Below, in pieces: positions 1-8,195 of a stretch of DNA of 64,000 bases. Source of the stretch: Microbacterium sp. UFMG61 (lineage in GTDB: Bacteria > Actinomycetota > Actinomycetes > Actinomycetales > Microbacteriaceae). The notes under the pieces are model-generated. The model was given only the letters and a program-made list of their open reading frames with translations. It made no database searches and was not told where the DNA came from. The translations under genes and the position numbers were made by a program. Location: contig NZ_JACAFP010000006.1 in the NCBI RefSeq assembly GCF_015354505.1, positions 216,435-280,434 on the forward strand, given 5' to 3'. Position 1 is the stretch's first letter; every line of letters begins with the position of its first letter.

Positions 1-16
1 CGATGATCATCCGCTC

Positions 17-1045
17 ATGACCTCAGATCTCATCGAGGCGCAGACGACCCGGGTCTCGGCCACGCGCCGGGGCCTGGTCGTGATCCTGCTCGCCGTCGCG
101 CTCGCGCTCGCCTCGATCGCCAGCATCTTCCTCGGCTCCCAGCGCATCAGCGTCGTCGAGGTCTGGATCGGCCTCACCACGGGCGCCGGAGACCCGGGCG
201 CGATCGTGCAGGGCATGCGGATTCCCCGCACTCTCATCGGTCTCGCCGTCGGCGCAGCACTCGGCATCGCCGGCGCGCTGATCCAGGGCTTCACCCGCAA
301 CCCGCTCGCAGATCCGGGCATCCTCGGTGTCAATGCCGGCGCCAGCCTCGGTGTCACCATCGGGGTCGCCTTCTTCGGCGTCAGCGCGGCCGGCGGATAC
401 ATCTGGTTCTCGTTCGCCGGCGCCATCATCGCGACCGTGCTCGTCTACCTGATCGGCTCCGCGGGGCGCACCGCGCCCGATCCGATGCGCGTGACGCTGT
501 CGGGCGTCGCCCTCGGTGCCGTGATGGGCGGGGTGGTCGCGGCGATCGGGCTGCTCAACCCTGCCGTCTTCGATTCAGTGCGGTCATGGAATGCCGGTTC
601 GCTGAGCGCCCTGACACCCGACGTGTACGCGGTTCTGCCGTTCCTGATCCTGGGACTCGTACTCGCCTTCTGCCTCGCGCCGTCCCTCAACGCCCTGGCG
701 CTCGGCGACGACCTCGCCACGGCGCTCGGATCGCGCGTCGTGCTCACCCGGATGCTCTCGATCATCGCCGTGACTCTGCTCTGCGGTGCCGCCACGGCGG
801 CGGCCGGCCCCATCGCCTTCGTCGGCCTGATGGTCCCCCATGCGGTTCGCTGGTTCGTCGGACCGCATCAGGGGTGGATCCTCCTGAGCACGGTGCTTGC
901 CGCTCCCCTGCTGCTGCTCACGGCAGATATCGTCGGCCGTGTGGTCCTGACCACCGGAGAGCTACCCGTGTCGGTCGTCACCGCCCTGATCGGTGCTCCC
1001 GTGCTCATCGCGCTCGTGCGCCGTCGGAAGGCGAGCGGGCTGTGA
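17..1045 (+). CDS. FecCD-family iron-siderophore ABC transporter permease (first subunit)
   Basis: Integral-membrane subunit of an ABC importer for ferric siderophores; with the next permease it should form the translocation channel. The 342-residue protein is the usual size for FecCD permeases, has about nine or ten hydrophobic segments, and carries the family signature after the second helix (GFTRNPLADPGILGVNAGAS, about residues 95-114). The C-terminal region has the conserved PIAFVGLMVPH stretch that contacts the ATPase. The stop overlaps the next gene's GTG start by four bases. The substrate-binding lipoprotein is probably upstream, outside the window. The siderophore type cannot be read from sequence. 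Confidence 0.93.
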   Translation: MTSDLIEAQTTRVSATRRGLVVILLAVALALASIASIFLGSQRISVVEVWIGLTTGAGDPGAIVQGMRIPRTLIGLAVGAALGIAGALIQGFTRNPLADPGILGVNAGASLGVTIGVAFFGVSAAGGYIWFSFAGAIIATVLVYLIGSAGRTAPDPMRVTLSGVALGAVMGGVVAAIGLLNPAVFDSVRSWNAGSLSALTPDVYAVLPFLILGLVLAFCLAPSLNALALGDDLATALGSRVVLTRMLSIIAVTLLCGAATAAAGPIAFVGLMVPHAVRWFVGPHQGWILLSTVLAAPLLLLTADIVGRVVLTTGELPVSVVTALIGAPVLIALVRRRKASGL

Positions 1046-2109
1046 CCGCGCTGCTGCCCTCGCCCGCCCCGGTCGACGCCGGTCGTCGTGTCTTCGCCCC
1101 GCAGTCTCTCGTCTTCTCGCGCCGCATCGGAGTGCGTGCGACGGTCGTGACCATCGCTGCACTGCTGGCCGCCGGCGCCGTCGGCGTCTTCGCACTGACT
1201 CTCGGGGACGCGCCGTTCTCGCCCGCCGAAGTCGTCATGACCCTCCTCGGGCTCGGCGAACCGCGCGGCGAGCTGGTGATCATCGAGTGGCGGCTCCCGA
1301 GGGTCCTCGCCGCACTGATCTTCGGCCTCGCCCTCGGCGTCGGAGGAGCGATCTTCCAGTCGCTCACCCGCAACCCGCTGGGCAGTCCCGACGTGATCGG
1401 ATTCGACGCGGGGGCGTACACCGGGGCTCTGATCGTGATCACGACGATGGGGGTCAGCACCGTCTCGACCGCCATGGCGGCGCTCGTCGGAGGAGCCGGG
1501 ACAGCACTGCTGGTCTATCTCCTCGCGTTCCGTCGCGGCTTCACGGGATTCCGTCTCATCATCGTCGGCATCGGTGTCGCATCGATGCTCGCATCGGTGA
1601 ACACCTGGATCATCCTCAACGCCGACCTCAGGATCGCGATGCTGGCGAGCGCCTGGGGGGCAGGATCGCTCAACCTCATCACCGCTGAGCAGGTCGGCGT
1701 CGCGACATGCGTGATCGTCCCGATCGCCATCTCGGTGGCGGTGCTGGCCGATCGGATGCATCTGCTCGAGCTCGGCGACGACACCGCGTCCGCTCTGGGC
1801 GTCCGCACCGGAGGCACGCGGCTGGCACTGATCGTCCTCGGAGTCGGCCTGACCGCCTCCGTGACGGCGATGGCCGGCCCGATCGCATTCATCTCACTGG
1901 CAGCACCGCAGATCGCACGTCGACTGACGGGGTCCGCGGGCGTCACCGTGGCCGCTTCAGCCGCGGTCGGGGCACTCCTGCTGATCTCGAGTGACGTGCT
2001 GGCGCAGCGGCTGTTCGCGCCCATCCAGATCCCCGTCGGCATCGTCACGGTCTGCCTCGGCGGCGTGTACCTGGTCTGGCTGCTCATTCAGGAAGCGAGA
2101 AGACGATGA
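1042..2109 (+). CDS. FecCD-family iron-siderophore ABC transporter permease (second subunit)
   Basis: Second channel subunit of the same siderophore importer, 355 residues. I place the start at the GTG overlapping the previous stop (GTGA), which gives a normal-length FecCD protein; the same frame stays open much further upstream, but that part reads across the first permease. It repeats the family signature (FQSLTRNPLGSPDVIGFDAGA) and the C-terminal AGPIAFISLAAPQIAR motif. It overlaps the downstream ATPase gene by four bases (ATGA), so the three genes are one translationally coupled operon. The protein is clearly divergent from the first subunit, as expected for a heterodimeric pair. Confidence 0.93.
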   Translation: MTALLPSPAPVDAGRRVFAPQSLVFSRRIGVRATVVTIAALLAAGAVGVFALTLGDAPFSPAEVVMTLLGLGEPRGELVIIEWRLPRVLAALIFGLALGVGGAIFQSLTRNPLGSPDVIGFDAGAYTGALIVITTMGVSTVSTAMAALVGGAGTALLVYLLAFRRGFTGFRLIIVGIGVASMLASVNTWIILNADLRIAMLASAWGAGSLNLITAEQVGVATCVIVPIAISVAVLADRMHLLELGDDTASALGVRTGGTRLALIVLGVGLTASVTAMAGPIAFISLAAPQIARRLTGSAGVTVAASAAVGALLLISSDVLAQRLFAPIQIPVGIVTVCLGGVYLVWLLIQEARRR

Positions 2110-2921
2110 CACTCATCGACGCACACACCCCGATCGTCCGGACCGACAACACCCCACGGCTCAGCGCCAGGGACCTGGCGATCGGATACGACGGACGCGT
2201 CGTATCCGAGCACCTCGAGGCCGACATCCCCGCGGGGTCGTTCACGGTCGTCGTCGGTCCCAATGCGTGCGGAAAATCGACCCTGCTGCGGGCCTTCGCG
2301 AGGCTGCTGCGGCCGAAGCACGGGCAGATCCTGCTCGACGGACGAGAGATCACGGAGTTCCCGACGAAGGAGGTCGCTCGTCGTCTGGGCCTGCTCCCGC
2401 AGACCTCGATCGCTCCGGACGGCATTCGCGTGTCCGACCTGGTGGCACGGGGACGCCACCCGCACCAGACCATCCTTCGACAGTGGTCCCACGCCGACCA
2501 GTCCGCTGTCGCCGCGGCGCTCGCGGCGACAGGAACGACGGAGCTCGCCGGCCGCCTCGTCGATGAGCTCTCCGGCGGTCAGCGCCAGCGGGTGTGGGTC
2601 GCGATGCTGCTCGCCCAGGAATCGCCGACCATGCTGCTCGACGAGCCGACGACTTTTCTCGACATCGCGCACCAGTACGACCTGCTGCGGCTGTTCCACC
2701 GTCTGCACCAGGAGGGGCGGACGATCGTCGCCGTGCTGCACGACCTCAACCAGGCCGCCCGGTTCGCCGACCACATGATCATGATGCGCGACGGCCGCAT
2801 CGTGGCGTCCGGCGACCCCGCGTCGATCGTGACCTCGGAGCGCGTCGAAGAGGTCTTCGGATTGGCCTGCTCGGTCATCGCCGATCCGCACACCGGCACA
2901 CCGCTCATCGTGCCCCGGTGA
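2106..2921 (+). CDS. iron-siderophore ABC transporter ATP-binding protein
   Basis: Cytoplasmic ATPase that powers the siderophore importer. The 271-residue protein has Walker A (GPNACGKST, residues 51-59), the ABC signature (LSGGQRQRV), Walker B (TMLLDEPTTF) and an H-loop (VLHDLNQA), all intact. FecE/FhuC-type proteins have this length and order. The ATG start overlaps the second permease's stop. A GC-rich hairpin follows the stop, so the operon probably ends here. No iron box can be assessed because the operon promoter is outside the window. Confidence 0.94.
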   Translation: MTLIDAHTPIVRTDNTPRLSARDLAIGYDGRVVSEHLEADIPAGSFTVVVGPNACGKSTLLRAFARLLRPKHGQILLDGREITEFPTKEVARRLGLLPQTSIAPDGIRVSDLVARGRHPHQTILRQWSHADQSAVAAALAATGTTELAGRLVDELSGGQRQRVWVAMLLAQESPTMLLDEPTTFLDIAHQYDLLRLFHRLHQEGRTIVAVLHDLNQAARFADHMIMMRDGRIVASGDPASIVTSERVEEVFGLACSVIADPHTGTPLIVPR

Positions 2922-2945
2922 TCGGCACGCCCCGGTGAGCGCGTG

Positions 2946-2984
2946 CCGGCGGCGGATCGGGCGAACCGCCTCGTCCGCCGCCGG
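2946..2984 (+). terminator. hairpin after siderophore transporter operon
   Basis: An 11-bp perfect stem (CCGGCGGCGGA and its complement) encloses a 17-base loop, 24 bases after the ATPase stop. There is no clear T-tract, so it may be a weak or Rho-assisted terminator. Confidence 0.5.
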
Positions 2985-2992
2985 GGCGATGC

Positions 2993-3382
2993 TCAAGCCG
3001 TGCCGAAGGGGTTGTCGATGGCGTAGCGCCACCCGTGCTCGACGTCGTGGACCGCGACATCGGCGGTGCTGCCGCTCAGCATGACCTCGGAGCCGTCAGG
3101 GCCGGTGCCCTCGATCGTCCAGTCCGCGACCGCGACACGGCCCATCAAGAAGGACGTACGCGAGGAACAGATGTGACGGAACGGCTCCTGTGCACTGAGG
3201 TGCGCACTCACCCGCGAAGCGCTCGGCGCGCGCGGGAGATGCGCTGACGAGCGGCAGCGGGCGTGATGCCGAGCTGCCGCCCGATCTCCTGCGCCGTCAT
3301 CCCGTCCACGACGCTCGGACGCGATCGCTGCGGCGTGGAGATTCACTCGGGCCCCCTCATCGATACGGACACTCCGCCTCAT
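2993..3382 (-). pseudogene. decayed sigma-factor-like HTH plus DUF4440/SnoaL-like C-terminal remnant
   Basis: On the minus strand, about 3300-3211 encodes a helix-turn-helix segment (MTAQEIGRQLGITPAAARQR, then ISRARRALRG and a stop) resembling sigma-70 region 4. Further along, in another frame, 3147-2993 encodes the last 50 residues of a DUF4440/SnoaL-like domain (VADWTIEGTGPDG... to YAIDNPFG). HTH followed by SnoaL is the architecture of ECF41/SigJ-type sigma factors. The middle is missing and frames are broken by stops, so I read this as a fossil gene with deletions and frameshifts. Alternatively these are remnants of two separate genes. No intact ORF covers the region. Confidence 0.5.
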
Positions 3383-3426
3383 GCTAGCGGCGTCGATCGG
3401 CGCACCGCGGGTCGCGACCGCACGCG

Positions 3427-3891
3427 ATGATCCCGACGTCGGAGGCTCCCGGTACCGTGCCGACGGTGAACACGAGCCTCCCGCTTCCCGGCCGCTGCGT
3501 CCTGTGCGGTCGCGCGGACGGCGAACGCGCCGGATCCGCACTGGTGTGCGCCTGGTGCGGATGGCGCTACGGGGACTCTCCTGACCCTGATCTGCCGCGC
3601 CCGGTGATCGAGGTCGTCTACTACATCCGCTACGACCGACGGGTCAAGATCGGAACGAGCCGGAGGCCGCGTCAGCGTCTTGCCAGCATCCGTCATCACG
3701 AACTCCTCGCGTTCGAGCGGGGTGGCCGCGACATCGAGCAGGCGAGGCATCGGGAGTTCGCCGAGATCCGCGAGGGGGGCGAATGGTTCACCCTCTCTCC
3801 CCGACTGTCCGCGCATATCGACGACGTCCGCGCCGCGGGGAATCCCTGGCAGCTCTATTCACGATGGGTGTGTGCCGCACTGCAGAACTGA
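3427..3891 (+). CDS. zinc-ribbon plus GIY-YIG/MUG113-like domain protein
   Basis: A 154-residue protein in two parts. Residues about 24-46 hold two Cys pairs (CVLCG and CAWCG) that should form a zinc ribbon. The C-terminal half (VVYYIRYDRRVKIGTSRRPR, then HREFAEIREGGEWF) matches the T5orf172/MUG113 branch of the GIY-YIG superfamily: YYI for the first motif, KIGTS...R, and a Glu in the position of the metal-binding residue. Such domains occur in phage and mobile-element nucleases, but the function here is unknown. The start is uncertain because no clear ribosome site precedes the ATG; a start about a dozen codons later would still keep both domains. A strong terminator follows. Confidence 0.72.
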   Translation: MIPTSEAPGTVPTVNTSLPLPGRCVLCGRADGERAGSALVCAWCGWRYGDSPDPDLPRPVIEVVYYIRYDRRVKIGTSRRPRQRLASIRHHELLAFERGGRDIEQARHREFAEIREGGEWFTLSPRLSAHIDDVRAAGNPWQLYSRWVCAALQN

Positions 3892-3925
3892 GGCCCCGCA
3901 CGGGACCGATACCGTGCGGGGCCTC
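3890..3925. terminator. bidirectional hairpin between convergent genes
   Basis: A 14-bp perfect stem (GAGGCCCCGCACGG and its complement, loop GACCGATA) begins inside the stop codon of the GIY-YIG-like gene. It lies between convergent genes and can serve both. Confidence 0.75.
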
Positions 3926-3937
3926 AGGGTCTTGTCG

Positions 3938-4321
3938 TCAGGCGCGTGCCGTGGCCTTGACCTTCGCGGGCTGCGGCTGCGAGAACAGCACGACGACGAT
4001 GACGGCGACACCCACGACGACGTGCGGCACCCACACGTTCGGCGCCTCGGTCGAGAAGCCGAAGATCCAGGGCGACAGTGCCAGGAACAGGCTCGCGACG
4101 ATGTCGAAGACCAGGTGGACGGGCATCGGGATGAACCCGAAGGGGCCCCATTCGTACTTGGTGAACAGGCTGTACACGATGAGTCCGACGCCGAGCACGA
4201 TCGGGATGATGACAGCAGGGCCGCCGACGCTCGCGAAGCCGAACAGCCACGGAGCAGCGATCAATGCGACTCCGACGACGTAGTCGAGGATTCCGTGGAC
4301 TTTGGTGGGGATGAAACGCAT
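3938..4321 (-). CDS. SPW repeat membrane protein
   Basis: A 127-residue protein with four hydrophobic segments and two copies of the SPW-type repeat: AAPWLFGFASVGGPAV in the first half and LSPWIFGFSTEAPNVW in the second. Each repeat pairs two helices around an (S/A)PW motif, as in the SPW family of small bacterial membrane proteins, whose function is not established. A Lys/Ala-rich tail ends the protein. An AGGAGG-like ribosome site sits just upstream of the ATG (complement of CCTCCT at 4325-4330). It is convergent with the preceding gene across a terminator and divergent from the Pr6Pr gene. Confidence 0.82.
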   Translation of the reverse strand: MRFIPTKVHGILDYVVGVALIAAPWLFGFASVGGPAVIIPIVLGVGLIVYSLFTKYEWGPFGFIPMPVHLVFDIVASLFLALSPWIFGFSTEAPNVWVPHVVVGVAVIVVVLFSQPQPAKVKATARA

Positions 4322-4417
4322 GATTCCTCCTGTGGTGTCGTCGCATCCTGCGACTCACAGATGGTTCGCAGCGCTCGCCGAAACGGATTGCCGAGTGCTC
4401 CCTCGTACGCTGGAGCG

Positions 4418-5077
4418 ATGACGTCGACGCCCCCGCCATCCCGCACCGTCTCCACGGTGCGAGTCGTCGTCGGAGCATCGGTGACCGGCATTCTGCTCTA
4501 CACGTACGTCATCGGCATCCCGCGCCAGGGGGCGAGCCTCTTCGACTACTTCGGGTACTTCACGAACCTCACCAGTCTGCTCACCGCCATCGTGATGATG
4601 ACCGTCGGGACGCTCGCGCTGCGTCGACGGCGCGTGCCTGCGTGGCTCGTCACCTCGCGTGCGGTGTCCGTCGCATCCATGATCGTCGTGGCGCTCGTCT
4701 ACAACCTCATCGTTCCCGGCACGGGCAGCGCGCCCGCATGGGTCAGCACGATCCTGCACGTGGCGCTGCCGCTGCTCCTCCTGATCGACTGGGCGTTCGT
4801 CCCCGATCGCGGACCCCAGCCCTGGAGGAGCCTCTGGGCGGTGCTGACCTATCCCCTGCTCTGGCTCGTCGTCGTCCTGTTCCGGGGACGGACGGACGGA
4901 TGGGTGCCCTACGGGTTCCTTCTCCCGGAGAGAGGCACGCTCATGCTGGCGATCACCGTCGTGGCGCTGCTGGCGACCCTGCTTGCCTCGGCAACCCTCG
5001 TGTGGGGCCTCAGCAGAGTGCGGGTCGCGCGTCGGTTTCCGGAGTCCGCTGGCTCTCAGGCGGTCGCCCAGCCGTAG
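4418..5077 (+). CDS. Pr6Pr family membrane protein
   Basis: A 219-residue integral membrane protein with six predicted helices, matching the Pr6Pr (FAR-17a/AIG1-like) family of unknown function in actinobacteria. Recognisable features are the FDYFGYFTNLTSLLTAIVMM segment, the conserved ILHVALPLLLLIDW helix and the YPLLWLVVVLFRG...GWVPYGFL region. I chose the ATG at 4418 because the open frame upstream runs through the antisense of the SPW gene. The 3' end overlaps the convergent MazF-like gene by 22 bases. Confidence 0.8.
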   Translation: MTSTPPPSRTVSTVRVVVGASVTGILLYTYVIGIPRQGASLFDYFGYFTNLTSLLTAIVMMTVGTLALRRRRVPAWLVTSRAVSVASMIVVALVYNLIVPGTGSAPAWVSTILHVALPLLLLIDWAFVPDRGPQPWRSLWAVLTYPLLWLVVVLFRGRTDGWVPYGFLLPERGTLMLAITVVALLATLLASATLVWGLSRVRVARRFPESAGSQAVAQP

Positions 5078-5625
5078 CGGCCGACGAGAGCCGCCGCGAC
5101 GCGGCCGTAGCGGGAACGGTCGAGGACAGCGGCCTCGCGTCGCAGTCCCGCCTCGTGCACGCTGTAGAGCTGCTCGATGTCGACCCAGGACTCGCGTCCC
5201 TGTGAGTCCCAGGCACCGGATCCGATCGACAGGTAATCACGATCCCGGTCGTGCGGCTTGCTCGTCATCCGCACCGCGTACACCCGGTCCGCGGACTGCC
5301 GCCCGATCACCAGCACGGGCCTGTCCTTGCCGCGTCCGTCGCCCTCTTCGTAGGGAACCCAGGTCCACACGATCTCGCCCGCGTCGGGGGCGCCGTCACG
5401 CGCGGGAGCGTAGTCGATACGGAGCCTGGTGATGCGCTCGGGGTCGATGCGCTCCGTCGTGGTGCCTCTCCCCGTCGCCGACGGCGACGAGCGCACCTCC
5501 TCGGAGGTGCGCAGACGCGCGTCCGGGCGCCTCGCACCTGGTGAGGTCCGAGACGCCCGGTCAGATCCCAGTGTTGTGAGAAGGATCTCCACGAGTCTTG
5601 TCAGGATGCCGTTGCTCTTTGCCAC
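5056..5625 (-). CDS. PemK/MazF-family toxin-like protein with long N-terminal extension
   Basis: The C-terminal ~115 residues match the PemK/MazF endoribonuclease fold: GEIVWTWVPYEEGDGRGKDR opens the beta-barrel, followed by PVLVIG, and later YLSIGSGAWDSQGRESWVDI. Canonical MazF toxins are about 110-120 residues; here about 75 extra residues rich in Arg, Ser and Thr precede the domain. No antitoxin-like small gene lies on either side: the downstream neighbour is convergent and the upstream neighbour is amt. It may therefore be a domesticated or solitary family member. Whether it cleaves RNA cannot be judged from sequence. Confidence 0.75.
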   Translation of the reverse strand: MAKSNGILTRLVEILLTTLGSDRASRTSPGARRPDARLRTSEEVRSSPSATGRGTTTERIDPERITRLRIDYAPARDGAPDAGEIVWTWVPYEEGDGRGKDRPVLVIGRQSADRVYAVRMTSKPHDRDRDYLSIGSGAWDSQGRESWVDIEQLYSVHEAGLRREAAVLDRSRYGRVAAALVGRYGWATA

Positions 5626-5645
5626 ACGGTCACCCTAACCGCATG

Positions 5646-6890
5646 TCATGCGTCGGCGAGTGCGTAGCCCTCCTCGCCGTGCACGACCTGGTCGACACCG
5701 GCGATCTCGTCCTCGTTGGTGACGCGGAAGCCGATCGTCTTCTCGATCGCGAAGCCGATGATGAAGGCGACCACGAAGGAGTAGATCAGCACTCCGAGGG
5801 CGGCGATCGCCTGCACGGCGAGCTGGCGAGCGTCCCCACCCACGAACAGGCCGGTGCCGGTGGCGAAGAAGCCGAGGTAGAAGGTTCCGATCAGGCCACC
5901 GACGAGGTGGATGCCGACGACGTCGAGCGAGTCGTCGAAGCCGAGGCGGAACTTCATCTCGACCGCGAGTGCACAGACGATACCGGCGATGGCGCCGAGC
6001 AGCAGCGACCAGCCGGGGGTCAGGTTGGCGCAGGCGGGGGTGATGGCGACGAGACCCGCGACGGCACCCGAGGCGGCGCCGACCGAGGTGGGCTTGCCGT
6101 CCTTGATCTTCTCGATGAGGATCCATCCGAGGATCGCGGCCGCGGTGGCGCCGAGGGTGTTGAGCCCGATGAGGCCGACCCCGCCCATGTCCTCCGCGAG
6201 CCACTCGGCTCCGGCGTTGAAGCCGAACCATCCGAACCAGAGCAGCGCAGCACCGAGAAGCGTGAGCGGCACGTTGTGCGGCTTCAGGATTCCCTTCTGG
6301 AATCCGATCCGCTTTCCGAGGACCAGCGCGAGGGCCAGTGCCGCCGCACCGGCGTTGATGTGCACTGCCGTTCCACCGGCGTAGTCGATCACGCCGATCC
6401 CGCTGTCCTCGCCGAAGAGAGTGGTGCCGAGGTTCATGATCCAGCCACCACCCCAGACCCAGGCGGCGACCGGGAAGTAGCCGACGGTCGCGAACACGCC
6501 GGCGAAGATCAGCCAGCTGCCGAACTTCGCACGGTCGGCGATCGCACCGGAGATCAGCGCGACCGTGATGATCGCGAAGGTGGCACCGTAGGCGACTCCC
6601 AGGAGTGCCACGTTGGATCCCTCGCCCTCGGCGAGGGAGGAGAGGCCGATGTCGGCGAAGGGGTTGCCTGCAAAGGCGGTGGGGCTGTCGACAGCGCTCA
6701 TCGAGAATCCGAAGAGGATCCAGAGCACCGCCACGAGTCCGATCGAACCGAAGCTCATCATCATCATGCTGACGACGCTCTTGGCCTTCACGAGGCCGCC
6801 GTAGAAGAAGGCGACGCCGGGCGTCATGAGCAGTACGAGGGCGGTCGCGGTGATCGCCCAGGAGATGTTGCCTGGAGCATCCATAGTCAA
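5646..6890 (-). CDS. amt: ammonium transporter
   Basis: A 414-residue Amt/MEP/Rh channel protein for ammonium uptake in the cytoplasmic membrane. It starts with an Amt-type first helix (WAITATALVLLMTPGVAFFY) and contains the twin-histidine pore region (DVVGIHLVGGLIG) and family motifs such as GALLWFGWFGFNAG. Eleven membrane spans fit the length. The C-terminal tail is about 30 residues long, the part that typically contacts PII protein. No glnK follows here; the next gene is unrelated. A GlnR-like half-site lies about 70 bases upstream, consistent with nitrogen control. Confidence 0.95.
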   Translation of the reverse strand: MTMDAPGNISWAITATALVLLMTPGVAFFYGGLVKAKSVVSMMMMSFGSIGLVAVLWILFGFSMSAVDSPTAFAGNPFADIGLSSLAEGEGSNVALLGVAYGATFAIITVALISGAIADRAKFGSWLIFAGVFATVGYFPVAAWVWGGGWIMNLGTTLFGEDSGIGVIDYAGGTAVHINAGAAALALALVLGKRIGFQKGILKPHNVPLTLLGAALLWFGWFGFNAGAEWLAEDMGGVGLIGLNTLGATAAAILGWILIEKIKDGKPTSVGAASGAVAGLVAITPACANLTPGWSLLLGAIAGIVCALAVEMKFRLGFDDSLDVVGIHLVGGLIGTFYLGFFATGTGLFVGGDARQLAVQAIAALGVLIYSFVVAFIIGFAIEKTIGFRVTNEDEIAGVDQVVHGEEGYALADA

Positions 6891-6955
6891 ACCTCACATT
6901 CGGGAACTGAGAGCTTCAGTGTGACGAGGCCCGATTTCCGGAATGCGTGAAGTTT

Positions 6956-6971
6956 GTTGCCTGGGCGTTAC
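6956..6971 (-). promoter_or_regulatory. possible GlnR half-box upstream of amt
   Basis: On the minus strand the sequence reads GTAAC, six bases, GCAAC, close to the actinobacterial GlnR element (GTnAC-n6-GAAAC). Only one of the two half-sites is recognisable. It is placed about 65-80 bases before the amt start, a reasonable activator position. Confidence 0.35.
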
Positions 6972-6998
6972 AGACGCGGCTCCTGTGTGAACATCGCG

Positions 6999-8048
6999 TT
7001 ACGCGATGCTGCGATCCGCGTGTGTGAGTGCATTGAGTCGGGAGATGGCGCGCAGGTACTTCTTGCGATATCCCCCGCCGAGCATCTCCTCGGCGAAGAC
7101 CTGGTCGAGACTCACACCCGTCGCGACGATCGGGATCTGCGCGTCATAGACCCGGTCGACGAAGGCCACGAAGCGCAGTGCCTCCGACTGATCGGTGAGC
7201 ACGTGCACGTCCCGAAGTCCGACGAGGTCGAGTCCGGTGATCACACGGAGGTAGCGCGACGGATGCACCCGTGCGAGGTGGCGGATCACGTCGGCGAAGG
7301 AGTCATCGGATGCTGTTCCCTCGGCGGCGCCGGCGGCGATGGCTTCGGCGTACGTGGCCTCATCGCTCACCACTGCGTGCCCGTCGAGTGCGCGCTGTCG
7401 GAAGTCGACGCCGTCGATGCGGATGGTCTGGAAGCTGTCCGACATCGCGTGGATCTCACGAAGGAAGTCCTGGGCGGCGAAGCGCCCTTCGCCCAGGGCG
7501 TTGGGAGGCGTGTTCGAGGTGGCCGCGAGCTTGGTGCCCGTCGGCACGAGTTCGCCGATCAGGCGCGTCATCACCATCGTGTCGCCCGGGTCGTCGAGTT
7601 CGAACTCGTCGATGCAGAGCAGGTCTGCCCCCTTGAGCAGATCGACGGTGTTCTTGTAGCCGAGCGCGCCGACGAGCGCCGTGTACTCGATGAACGATCC
7701 GAAGTACTTCCTTCGCGCCGGCATCGCGTGATAGATCGACGCGAGCAGGTGGGTCTTGCCGACACCGAACCCACCGTCGAGATAGACGCCGGGCTTGAGT
7801 TCCGGCTCCTTCTTCGCACGGCTGAAGAAGCCGCCCCGCTTGGCCGGAGCACTTCGGCCCGCGAAGCGGATCAGCGTCTCCTTGGCCTCGTCCTGCGAGG
7901 GGTACGCATCGTCCGCCCGATAGCTCTCGAACGTGGCACCGTCGAACTGCGGCGGCGGCACGAGGCTGGCGAGCATCTCGGGACCGGTGACGGTCGGCTG
8001 GCGATCGGTGAGGTGCACGATGCCCGTGCGGGTGGGCGTGTCGGTCAT
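6999..8048 (-). CDS. zapE: ZapE/AFG1-family ATPase
   Basis: A 349-residue AAA-type ATPase of the ZapE/AFG1 family, linked in proteobacteria to cell division and in mitochondria to protein quality control; its role in actinobacteria is less clear. The P-loop ([10 protein letters not shown]) and Walker B ([11 protein letters not shown]) are intact, followed by sensor-like TSNTPPN. I chose the ATG at 8048 (MTDTPTRTG) over an in-frame start 40 codons upstream, which would overlap the divergent sulfurtransferase promoter region. The TAA stop lies within a 7-bp inverted repeat (6992-7008) that lacks a T-tract. Confidence 0.88.
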   Translation of the reverse strand: MTDTPTRTGIVHLTDRQPTVTGPEMLASLVPPPQFDGATFESYRADDAYPSQDEAKETLIRFAGRSAPAKRGGFFSRAKKEPELKPGVYLDGGFGVGKTHLLASIYHAMPARRKYFGSFIEYTALVGALGYKNTVDLLKGADLLCIDEFELDDPGDTMVMTRLIGELVPTGTKLAATSNTPPNALGEGRFAAQDFLREIHAMSDSFQTIRIDGVDFRQRALDGHAVVSDEATYAEAIAAGAAEGTASDDSFADVIRHLARVHPSRYLRVITGLDLVGLRDVHVLTDQSEALRFVAFVDRVYDAQIPIVATGVSLDQVFAEEMLGGGYRKKYLRAISRLNALTHADRSIA

Positions 8049-8195
8049 CACGGTCCTGTATCGGGGGCGCAGCTGTGTCGAAGTCTTACGAATCGGGTGC
8101 AGAGCGCTCGGCGTGGATCTATCGTCGAAGTGACGGATCAACACTACGCCGTCCGCACCCGGCAGCACCGCCGCTCACAGTCTGAGGAGATCCCT

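Noticed and set aside
5635..6897. 420-codon frame on the minus strand inside amt
   Set aside because: Shifted-frame shadow of amt; almost entirely Arg, no membrane segments or homology.
6992..7008. Inverted repeat CATCGCG-TTA-CGCGATG over the zapE stop
   Set aside because: Short stem with no T-tract; not convincing as a terminator or operator.
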